From NCBI GenBank assembly GCA_022843885.1, contig JALHMU010000058.1, positions 1-5,054 on the forward strand: 5,054 nucleotides of DNA, in the 5' to 3' direction. A model generated the notes under the pieces. That model was not told where the DNA came from, did not search any database, and worked only from the letters and a program-made list of their open reading frames with translations. A program made the position numbers and the translations under genes. Of the stretch, positions 1 to 5,054 are shown piece by piece. Positions within the stretch are counted from its first letter, which is position 1; each line of letters starts with the position of its first letter. Origin of the DNA: Candidatus Peribacteraceae bacterium. GTDB taxonomy: Bacteria > Patescibacteriota > Gracilibacteria > Peribacterales > Peribacteraceae.

Positions 1-1205
1 GAACGGTGGATGTCGATAGCGACAAAATGACAGCGACATATACATATCGTCGCTTGGGACCGATCGATGCCGTCGTCTCAATTACCAACCAAGCCAATGC
101 CAGCACCACGTATCGTCGAACATTGAATGTGGTGGAGCCCGCCAAACAGCCATTCCCGGTATCGATGTCGACCGCGCCTGCAACATTGCTGAGCCCGGCT
201 CCGTTTGGCGTCGTGTTTACTGTTGCAACCGATGAACCGCTTTCAAGCGTGACCTGGGATTTCGGCGATAATAAAGAAGAAGAGAGTAAAATCGGAACGA
301 CAGCACTCCATACATTTGATGATGTCGGGAATTTCATCGTCACCGCGACGATCCGATCCGAATCCGGATCCATCGCCAAGTTAACCAAGCTTGTGCGCGT
401 CACGGAGCCCTTACAGCTGCCAGATTTGACGTTTACCGGCACGCCGGAAGTGCGTAGCTCTACGATCACGGGCGAGCTTCCACTCACGCTTGATATCACC
501 CCGAAAACGAACGAGCCGCTCATCACATTCTCTTGGGATGCGTTGGATGCGGATGAAGTGCTCTCCACCGAAAAAACACTTCGCGCAATTTATCGTCGTG
601 AAGGCGAATACACGGTAGAACTCATCGGTATCGACACCGATCAGAAAGTTTTGCGCAGAAAGTTGAACGTGATTGTAAAACCTCCGAAGCCAGTCGTATC
701 AGTGACGATTGATCCAACATCTCCGATTGCTCCACAGAATGTAAAATTCGATGCATCGGACACATTCATCGCGGGCAAAACAATTACCGGCTTCGAATGG
801 GATTTCGGTGATGGCACGACAACAAAAGCCGGAGCACAAACGCAACACGTGTACGACACTTCGGGTCGATACACTGTTCGTGTACAAGCCATCACGGTGG
901 AAGGAGATACGTATGCGACCGATGTAACGTTGATTGTCCGTGATCCATTGAAAGATGTGTGCTTCCTCCCAAGTCGCAATGCGGGAACAGCGCCTCTGGG
1001 CGTCATCTTCGATACCAGCTGTTCGACCACGGGCTTTGTGGAGTGGCATTGGAACTTCGGTGACGGATCAGAAAGTCGTGAGCAGAACCCGACGCACGTC
1101 TTCGTTGCAGCAGGTGAGTATGTCGTCACATTGACGGCGACCGATGCCGACGGTCATGAAATGCAAGACAAAACCACTATTACTGTTTCCCCACGCTCAC
1201 AATGA
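1..1205 (+). CDS. PKD-repeat surface/secreted protein, 3' part (5' end outside window)
   Basis: The reading frame is open from the window edge to TGA at 1203-1205. The first possible start, GTG at 6, falls inside a beta-sandwich-like repeat, so the true start lies upstream. About 400 residues are visible. They form a remnant repeat (to about residue 45, counted from codon 6) and then four PKD-like (Ig-fold) modules: about 50-135 with WDFGDN at 84-89, about 136-225 with the degenerate WDALDADE, about 226-312 with WDFGDG at 265-270, and about 313-397 with WNFGDG at 349-354. Most modules end in the typical G-x-Y/F-x-V strand, for example GEYVVTLTATD. The last module has two cysteines (319, 339) that could pair if exported. 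PKD domains are usually extracellular adhesion or carbohydrate/protein-binding spacers; the ligand here is unknown. No catalytic domain, membrane anchor or sorting signal is seen in this part. The stop overlaps the start of a small membrane-protein gene. The PKD call is firm; the surface location is inferred. Confidence 0.9.
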   Translation, partial: TVDVDSDKMTATYTYRRLGPIDAVVSITNQANASTTYRRTLNVVEPAKQPFPVSMSTAPATLLSPAPFGVVFTVATDEPLSSVTWDFGDNKEEESKIGTTALHTFDDVGNFIVTATIRSESGSIAKLTKLVRVTEPLQLPDLTFTGTPEVRSSTITGELPLTLDITPKTNEPLITFSWDALDADEVLSTEKTLRAIYRREGEYTVELIGIDTDQKVLRRKLNVIVKPPKPVVSVTIDPTSPIAPQNVKFDASDTFIAGKTITGFEWDFGDGTTTKAGAQTQHVYDTSGRYTVRVQAITVEGDTYATDVTLIVRDPLKDVCFLPSRNAGTAPLGVIFDTSCSTTGFVEWHWNFGDGSESREQNPTHVFVAAGEYVVTLTATDADGHEMQDKTTITVSPRSQ

Positions 1206-1300
1206 AGCATAAGAATCTCGTCCGTGCGATTGCAATCATCGGCCTGCTCGCCATTGTCATCGGTGCGATGCTCCCCGCATTCCAGGCGTTCACGTTCTAA
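1202..1300 (+). CDS. small single-span membrane protein, 32 aa, function unknown
   Basis: ATG at 1202 overlaps the TGA of the PKD gene in an ATGA arrangement, and the frame runs 32 codons to TAA at 1298-1300. The peptide has a basic N-terminus (MKHKNLVR), one hydrophobic stretch of about 19 residues (9-27, rich in I, L, A and G, ending LPAF) and a short aromatic tail (QAFTF). By the positive-inside rule the N-terminus should stay in the cytoplasm. There is no Shine-Dalgarno sequence just upstream, so translation probably depends on coupling to the PKD gene. The gene ends exactly one base before the tsaD stop codon on the other strand. It could be an independent small membrane protein or a signal-peptide-like peptide. 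A membrane anchor detached from the PKD protein is less likely, because the charges sit on the wrong side for a stop-transfer tail. I do not recognise the family. It would be missed by most gene callers because of its length. Confidence 0.6.
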   Translation: MKHKNLVRAIAIIGLLAIVIGAMLPAFQAFTF

Positions 1301-2287
1301 TTACATTTTTGCGCTTGCCTGCGTAGACCAGACGGCTTTGTTTTGCGTAAAGAATGCAGCTGCTGCGATCATCGCGCCGTTATCCGTGCAGTACGCCAAT
1401 GTCTGAGGCCAACGAATCGTGACGTTATCACACTGTGCTTTCAGCATGTCACGTAAACGCGTATTTGCTGAGACACCACCGACGATGTGCACTTCTTTGA
1501 TCTCGGGATGTTTTTCTAACGCACGTTTCGTTTGACGCACCAGATGCATACAAATTGCGTGCTGATAACTCGCGGCGATATCTGCAAAATGTTTTTCTGC
1601 ATCCACACCGAGATCGCGCAGCAAATATTTCAGTGATGTTTTTAATCCCGAGAAACTGAATTCGAGTCCGTCTTCGTGTGCGAGTGGCACGGGAAAGTCG
1701 TACGCATGTTCATCGCCTGACATCGCGAGCTTCGCTAGTTCCGGTCCACCGGGGTAGGGGAGTCCGAGTTGCAATGCGCCCTTATCAAACGCTTCGCCGG
1801 CAGCATCATCGCGTGTCGAACCAATCTGAGTTTGTGTTGTATGACTTTCGCGTAACCACAATTCCGTGTGACCACCCGAGACTGACAATGTCAGAATCGG
1901 AAAAGAGATTTCTTCCGTTTGATCAAGCCAGATGGAATCGAGATGTCCTTGATGATGATGCACGCCTATCAATGGTTTGTTCCAGAGCCATGCCAACGTT
2001 CGTGCCGTGGTTGTGCCAACAAGGAGTGATCCAAGAAGTCCTGGGCCATACGTAACCGCAATCGCATCGATCTCCTTTTCCGTGCACTTCGCGGCCTTCA
2101 AGCATTCCGTCATGACGGGCAAGATGCATTCCAGCTGTCGGCGCGCAGCATATTCCGGAATCACACCGCCCGATCTTTCAAAATCGAGTTTCGAACTGGC
2201 GATGATATTGGCGTGTACGGCTTTGCCGTTTTCCACGAGCGCGGCCGAGGTTTCATCGCACGATGTTTCGATGCCTAAAATCAGCAT
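1301..2287 (-). CDS. tsaD: tRNA N6-adenosine threonylcarbamoyltransferase TsaD (Kae1/YgjD/Gcp family)
   Basis: TsaD transfers the threonylcarbamoyl group from threonylcarbamoyl-AMP to A37 of tRNAs that read ANN codons, making t6A. It works in the cytoplasm with TsaB and TsaE, after TsaC/Sua5. The 328-residue length is normal (E. coli 337). The protein opens with the ASKHA-type LGIETSCDETSAA motif. The metal-binding HxxxH is H111/H115 (HHQGH, where many homologues have HMEGH), and the third ligand is D302 in TDNGAMIA. SGGHTEL (137-143), TRDDAAGEAFDKG (158-170), LPYPGGP (176-182), FSFSGLKTS (210-218) and GGVSANTRLR (270-279) are all present, so the enzyme looks intact. ATG at 2287 is preceded by AGGG 8-11 bases upstream. 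The gene is divergent from lgt and ends tail-to-tail against the 32-aa gene, with no spacer. TsaB and TsaE are not in the window. The identification is secure. Confidence 0.97.
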   Translation of the reverse strand: MLILGIETSCDETSAALVENGKAVHANIIASSKLDFERSGGVIPEYAARRQLECILPVMTECLKAAKCTEKEIDAIAVTYGPGLLGSLLVGTTTARTLAWLWNKPLIGVHHHQGHLDSIWLDQTEEISFPILTLSVSGGHTELWLRESHTTQTQIGSTRDDAAGEAFDKGALQLGLPYPGGPELAKLAMSGDEHAYDFPVPLAHEDGLEFSFSGLKTSLKYLLRDLGVDAEKHFADIAASYQHAICMHLVRQTKRALEKHPEIKEVHIVGGVSANTRLRDMLKAQCDNVTIRWPQTLAYCTDNGAMIAAAAFFTQNKAVWSTQASAKM

Positions 2288-2294
2288 GCATACA

Positions 2295-2298
2295 CCCT
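2295..2298 (-). promoter_or_regulatory. weak Shine-Dalgarno site of tsaD
   Basis: On the minus strand AGGG lies 8-11 bases before the tsaD ATG at 2287. It supports that start over the out-of-frame ATG four bases upstream. It is the only properly spaced Shine-Dalgarno-like site noted in this window. Confidence 0.4.
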
Positions 2299-2355
2299 GC
2301 CTAAAAGATGCCCGAATCGCAATCCTCGATGGTTTCTTTCAGCTCAAAATGCTTC

Positions 2356-2361
2356 TATGCT
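2356..2361 (+). promoter_or_regulatory. candidate -10 box for lgt, possible near-leaderless transcript
   Basis: TATGCT (matches TANNNT, four of six to TATAAT) sits 8-13 bases before the ATG at 2369 and overlaps the earlier in-frame ATG at 2357. Transcription would start about 7 bases downstream, at about 2368, directly before the 2369 start. No Shine-Dalgarno sequence precedes either ATG, which fits a leaderless message. The -35 region near 2333-2338 (TTTCTT) is poor. The call is a motif reading only. Confidence 0.3.
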
Positions 2362-3154
2362 GTCTGCCATGATCGAACTATTTCCTTCACGTGAAGTGAT
2401 GCTCACCATTGGTACTGTCTCCGTCCACTGGTACGGACTCATGTATCTGCTCGGATTTATCTGTGGTTGGTTCATGTTGCCCCATCTTGCAAAGCTACGC
2501 AGCATCCCGATGACCCGCGATCGCATCGACACGATTGTCTTTTACGTCGCGCTTGGCGTGATCTTCGGCGGACGATTGGGATACGTGCTTTTCTGGGAGC
2601 CAAAACGCTTCCTTGCAGATCCTCTCGATATCTTTCGCGTCTGGGAAGGAGGTATGTCCTCTCATGGAGGATTCCTCGCCGTGCTGCTTTTGATCATCTA
2701 CTTCTGTCATCGATCCAAGATCAACTTCTGGGCGCTTGCTGATGTGATCGTCGTGCCGATTGCGTTGGGACTGATGTTCGGTCGTTTCGGAAACTTCATC
2801 AATCAGGAACTCTACGGAACGGTCACGACATTGCCATGGGGGATGCAGTTTGATGGTGTCGAAGGCCTGCGCCACCCGACGCAGTTTTATGCCATGATCA
2901 AAGATGCCACGATTGCTCTAGTGTGTTTCCTCTACTTGAAAGCGACACCGCATGCCAAACCTGGACGGTCGATGGCGTTGTTCTTCATGCTCTACGGCGT
3001 ATTCCGATTCATCGTGGAATACTTCCGCGATCAAACCGGCTACCCGATGCATTATTGGGGAAGCATCACGCTGACACAGGGGCAAATGCTTACGATCCCG
3101 ATCGTCCTGATCGGCGTCTTCCTTTGGTTCTATCGCTCACCGCGTCGCGCCTAA
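2357..3154 (+). CDS. lgt: prolipoprotein diacylglyceryl transferase Lgt
   Basis: Lgt is an integral membrane enzyme that moves diacylglycerol from phosphatidylglycerol onto the lipobox cysteine of prelipoproteins, the first step of lipoprotein maturation. The 265-residue protein has about seven hydrophobic spans (roughly 25-42, 57-80, 103-117, 125-142, 183-197, 205-222, 241-259). Family motifs are present: HWYGLMY (24-30), WEGGMSSHGG with the key H103, the signature GRFGNFINQELYG (142-154, with R143, N146 and E151), RHPTQFYA (172-179), FRFIVEYFR with R217 and E221 matching E. coli R239 and E243, and GQMLTIP (242-248). It is shorter than E. coli Lgt (291 residues), mainly between RHPTQ and the last helices. 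Two starts are possible, ATG 2357 and ATG 2369. Neither has a Shine-Dalgarno sequence, and a -10-like box overlapping the first favours 2369. The 3' end overlaps the Mur ligase gene by 18 bp tail-to-tail. The function is secure; the start is not. Confidence 0.96.
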   Translation: MLSAMIELFPSREVMLTIGTVSVHWYGLMYLLGFICGWFMLPHLAKLRSIPMTRDRIDTIVFYVALGVIFGGRLGYVLFWEPKRFLADPLDIFRVWEGGMSSHGGFLAVLLLIIYFCHRSKINFWALADVIVVPIALGLMFGRFGNFINQELYGTVTTLPWGMQFDGVEGLRHPTQFYAMIKDATIALVCFLYLKATPHAKPGRSMALFFMLYGVFRFIVEYFRDQTGYPMHYWGSITLTQGQMLTIPIVLIGVFLWFYRSPRRA

Positions 3155-4462
3155 GTTCTTCAGCTCTTGTCGTACGATTGCAGCTTCATCCCACGGGATT
3201 TGGCCGTGCGCGGTCATCATCGTGACGTCGCCACCCTTTCCTGCAAAGAGAATCGCATCACCAGGTTGCGCATGACGCAGGAGGAATTTGATCGCATCTA
3301 AACGATCGGAAATGCGAACGGCAAATGCCAGATGGGGAGGTTGCTGATGACTCGAAGGATCAAAGACAGGAAGATCCTGCGGAATACCGGCGAAGACTTC
3401 GTTGATGATTTTCTCAGGATCCTCGGTGTAGGGATCTTCATTCGTGACAACGACAACATCGGCTTTCTCGCCGCAAATCTTTCCAACGAGTGGACGCTTC
3501 TCATGCATGCGATCACCACAGCTACCGGTCAGGACAAGGAGTTTTTTCCCAGGTGCGAGACTTTCACGAATGGATGACAATGTTTTTTCATAGGCGACGG
3601 GCGTGACGGTAAAGTCGATGTAGACGGAGAACGCCTGTCCTTCATCGATTTTCTCCATACGACCCGGTGCGCCATGGAATGTTTTGAGTGCTGCGATGGA
3701 CTGCTCAATCGGAACACCCGCTGCACGTGCTGCGAGAATTGCTGCAGCAGCATTTTGCAGATTAAACGTCCCCGGAATGCTGAGCTCCAGCGGATACTCG
3801 CGACGTTCATACGAGAGCATCGCTTTTGATCCAGACGCGTCCGCATGTGGATGCTGCACAATCATGTCAGCCGTATCGCTGTTTCCAAATGTGAGTGTGA
3901 CAGCAGTGGGAATCATCGACATCATTTCAAATGATCCATCATCGCGATTGAGAATTTTGGTGCCGTTGCCCCGCATGGATCGGAATAGAAGACTTTTTGC
4001 AGCGACATACGCATCCATGCTGCCGTGATAATCCAAATGCTCCATCGATGTATTCGTGATCACAGCAATCTCCGGTGTAATGCCGATCAAACGTCCTTGG
4101 ACGAGACCATGCGATGACGCTTCCAGCACAGCAAATTCACACCCATCGTTCGCAAGTTCGCGCAGAAAGCGCTGCAATGCAAAAGGAGGCAGTGATGTTT
4201 TCTGCGTTGCGTTTGGTCGCCGTTGACCATTCTTTTCCAGGAACGCGCTCGACGACGCGCCGACTTTTTTTCCTGCAGCATGCAAAATATGCGAGATCAT
4301 CGCAACGGTTGTTGTTTTGCCATCCGTTCCCGTCACACCGATCACGCGTAGTTTTTTTGCGGGCGAACCAAAACGCACTGCAGCAATGCGTGCCTTCATT
4401 CGATGGTACGAAAGTCGGAGAGGATTCGTGTCGGAAATGAGCGATTTAAGCAATGTCTTCAT
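3137..4462 (-). CDS. MurE-like Mur ligase (UDP-MurNAc-tripeptide synthetase type), lacking N-terminal UDP-binding domain
   Basis: Mur ligases make ATP-driven amide bonds in peptidoglycan precursors in the cytoplasm; MurE adds residue three to UDP-MurNAc-L-Ala-D-Glu. From ATG 4462 the protein has 441 residues. It has the ATP loop GVTGTDGKTTT (42-52), LEASSHGL (E114), MEHLDYHGSMDAYVAAK (H142, carbamylated-lysine candidate K156), NRDD (172-175), FNLQNAAAA (N237), GRME (R268), IDFTVTP (D283) and CGDRMHEKRPL (315-325). The superfamily invariants K49, E114, H142, N237, R268 and D283 are all kept. Only about 40 residues precede the ATP loop, against about 110 in E. coli MurE, so domain 1 is missing. 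DNPR is replaced by EDPY (342-345), and AGKGHE by AGKGGD (407-412). A frame extension to ATG 4549 adds 29 basic residues with no domain and runs deep into the upstream gene. GGGAG lies 4-8 bases before ATG 4462, which overlaps the riboflavin kinase gene by 17 bp. The family is firm; the exact substrate is open. Confidence 0.88.
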   Translation of the reverse strand: MKTLLKSLISDTNPLRLSYHRMKARIAAVRFGSPAKKLRVIGVTGTDGKTTTVAMISHILHAAGKKVGASSSAFLEKNGQRRPNATQKTSLPPFALQRFLRELANDGCEFAVLEASSHGLVQGRLIGITPEIAVITNTSMEHLDYHGSMDAYVAAKSLLFRSMRGNGTKILNRDDGSFEMMSMIPTAVTLTFGNSDTADMIVQHPHADASGSKAMLSYERREYPLELSIPGTFNLQNAAAAILAARAAGVPIEQSIAALKTFHGAPGRMEKIDEGQAFSVYIDFTVTPVAYEKTLSSIRESLAPGKKLLVLTGSCGDRMHEKRPLVGKICGEKADVVVVTNEDPYTEDPEKIINEVFAGIPQDLPVFDPSSHQQPPHLAFAVRISDRLDAIKFLLRHAQPGDAILFAGKGGDVTMMTAHGQIPWDEAAIVRQELKNLGATR

Positions 4463-4829
4463 GCGCTCCCATAATAGCACGCGTCGCTGCGATATCCTGT
4501 GAAATCTGGACAAGCATTTCCTCTGCACTCGGGAAGTCTTGGATGTCACGCAATCGTTCCTGAAGGCTGATCACGAGCTTTTCCGGTGTACGTTCCGGAG
4601 CGTTATCGAGCAGGTGCACTTCGAAGGCGGTTGTATCTTTAAATACCGGTCGGGGACCGTAATGAATTGCCGCAATGTAGCGCTTGCCTTCAATCTCTGC
4701 GCTGCCAGCAAAAATACCTTCAGGAAGTCCTTTCGGAACATCCTGAAGGTCAATGTTATAGGTTGGAATGCCGAGATCTTTTCCGCGGCCGCGGCCAGAA
4801 ACAGTGCGGGCGGAAAAGGTTGCGATCAT
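4446..4829 (-). CDS. stand-alone riboflavin kinase domain protein (RibF C-terminal domain-like)
   Basis: This probably phosphorylates riboflavin to FMN with ATP in the cytoplasm. From ATG 4829 it has 127 residues, the size of one flavokinase beta-barrel. Typical motifs are visible: TVSGRGRGKDLGIPTYNID (9-27, with the T23 and N25 Mg-ATP positions), PEGIFAG (36-42), AIHYGPRPVF (54-63), FEVHLLD (69-75, catalytic glutamate candidate E70) and LQERLRD (89-95) near a helical C-terminus. The FAD synthetase (nucleotidyltransferase) domain found in ordinary bacterial RibF is absent, and the upstream gene is an aquaporin, so it is not a split RibF here. The DxYG segment after EVHLLD is poorly kept, and activity is inferred. 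The start at 4829 forms ATGA with the aquaporin stop. A longer frame to 4865 adds 12 unrelated residues inside the aquaporin gene. The 3' end overlaps the Mur gene, so the set is probably co-transcribed. Confidence 0.85.
   Translation of the reverse strand: MIATFSARTVSGRGRGKDLGIPTYNIDLQDVPKGLPEGIFAGSAEIEGKRYIAAIHYGPRPVFKDTTAFEVHLLDNAPERTPEKLVISLQERLRDIQDFPSAEEMLVQISQDIAATRAIMGAHEDIA
4471..4479 (-). promoter_or_regulatory. candidate internal extended -10 promoter before the Mur ligase
   Basis: On the minus strand TGC-TATTAT (TGn plus five of six to TATAAT) lies 9-17 bases before ATG 4462, inside the end of the riboflavin kinase gene. Transcription from it would start about 2 bases before the Mur ATG. 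No good -35 is seen at 17 bp, which an extended -10 may not need. The same bases encode part of ATRAIMGA of the upstream protein, so chance is possible. Confidence 0.3.
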
Positions 4830-5054
4830 GATGCGAGTGAACGGTAGATCCACATACCGAGACATGCGCCGACAATCGGAGCAGCCAAGTACAAGAGTGA
4901 AATCGAACCGAGGCCAATAGCGACAGCAGGGTTCAAAATTCCCGTGGAGAGTGGTCCAGCAGCAGTGGCTCCGAGGAACAATGCACCGCCGATCGTCAGA
5001 CCGGATGCACTGCGATCAACATTTCCAAGAACGGCAGCTGCGACGGCAAAGCCG
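4826..5054 (-). CDS. MIP-family aquaporin/glycerol channel, C-terminal 75 residues (5' end outside window)
   Basis: The minus-strand frame enters at the window edge and ends at TGA 4828-4826, with 75 residues visible and no start. The sequence fits the second half of a major intrinsic protein: a short loop, a helix (SGLTIGGALFLGATAAGP), the re-entrant loop with an NPA box (GILNPAVAIGLG, NPA at visible residues 41-43), a last membrane helix (LLYLAAPIVGACLGMWIYR) and a very short tail. MIP channels pass water, glycerol or small neutral solutes across the membrane. In most members the residue after the second NPA is arginine, part of the aromatic/arginine filter; here it is valine. The gene overlaps the riboflavin kinase start by 4 bp and heads the visible minus-strand operon. 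Membership is likely from the NPA and flanking helix pattern; transported solutes cannot be told from this fragment. Confidence 0.8.
   Translation of the reverse strand, partial: GFAVAAAVLGNVDRSASGLTIGGALFLGATAAGPLSTGILNPAVAIGLGSISLLYLAAPIVGACLGMWIYRSLAS

Noticed and set aside
6..8. GTG as the start of the PKD protein
   Set aside because: It lies within a repeat, the frame is open to the window edge, and no signal peptide follows it; the gene is better read as cut by the window.
641..1129. 162-codon frame on the minus strand opposite the PKD gene
   Set aside because: No recognisable motif, cysteine- and proline-rich shadow composition, and fully antisense to a clear PKD gene.
1203..1300. 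The 32-aa peptide as a frameshifted C-terminal anchor of the PKD protein
   Set aside because: No slippery sequence is seen, the ATG is placed exactly for coupling, and the basic residues precede the hydrophobic span instead of following it.
1285..1400. Intrinsic terminator between the convergent genes
   Set aside because: GCAGCTGC near 1356 is a short coding palindrome without a stem of useful length or a T-tract.
1224..1406. 60-codon plus-strand frame
   Set aside because: It runs over the end of the 32-aa gene and into the antisense of the conserved TsaD C-terminus; its serine/arginine-rich content looks like a shadow.
1977..2372. 131-codon plus-strand frame opposite the tsaD start
   Set aside because: It covers conserved TsaD N-terminal codons in antisense and has no family features.
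4463..4549. 29-residue N-terminal extension of the Mur ligase to ATG 4549
   Set aside because: The extension is basic, shows no domain 1 fold motifs and would lie wholly inside the riboflavin kinase gene; ATG 4462 has GGGAG upstream.
4830..4865. 12-residue extension of the riboflavin kinase to ATG 4865
   Set aside because: It would overlap the aquaporin by 40 bp, whereas ATG 4829 gives the usual ATGA overlap and begins at the conserved domain.

Overview
The window reads as a compact piece of a bacterial chromosome with roughly balanced base composition. The genes are packed tightly, with stop/start overlaps, convergent genes that abut or overlap, and only one real intergenic gap (about 70 bp). 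The best guess for the source is a Patescibacteria/Candidate Phyla Radiation lineage, possibly Peribacteria/Peregrinibacteria-like. This rests on an N-terminally short MurE-like ligase with altered motifs, a stand-alone riboflavin kinase domain without its FAD synthetase partner, a PKD-repeat surface protein and the extreme compactness. It is inference, not proof. TGA is used as a genuine stop (PKD gene, Mur gene, aquaporin gene), so the UGA-to-Gly code of Gracilibacteria/Absconditabacteria is not in use here.

Layout: (1) 1-1205 (+) is the 3' part of a multi-PKD-domain, probably secreted or surface protein. Its TGA overlaps the ATG of (2) a 32-residue single-span membrane protein at 1202-1300 (+). 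(3) 1301-2287 (-) is tsaD, tail-to-tail with the small gene and with no base between them. (4) A divergent promoter region of about 70 bp follows. (5) lgt lies at 2357-3154 (+). (6) A MurE-like Mur ligase lies at 3137-4462 (-), overlapping lgt by 18 bp tail-to-tail. (7) A riboflavin kinase domain protein lies at 4446-4829 (-), overlapping the Mur start by 17 bp. (8) The 3' end of a MIP/aquaporin gene lies at 4826-5054 (-), overlapping the riboflavin kinase start by 4 bp (ATGA).

Functionally the genes are cell-envelope work (lipoprotein lipidation, peptidoglycan precursor ligase, membrane channel, surface PKD protein) mixed with core metabolism (tRNA t6A modification, FMN synthesis). The minus-strand trio aquaporin - riboflavin kinase - Mur ligase looks like one operon with coupled translation. 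No insertion sequence, CRISPR array, RNA gene, phage gene or clear intrinsic terminator was seen, and no stretch over 300 bp lacks a gene. I do not see a new multi-gene system. The items most worth a second look are the coupled 32-aa membrane protein, the aquaporin whose second NPA box lacks the selectivity-filter arginine, and the Mur ligase that keeps all the catalytic invariants but has lost the uridine-binding domain and the usual MurE substrate motifs.
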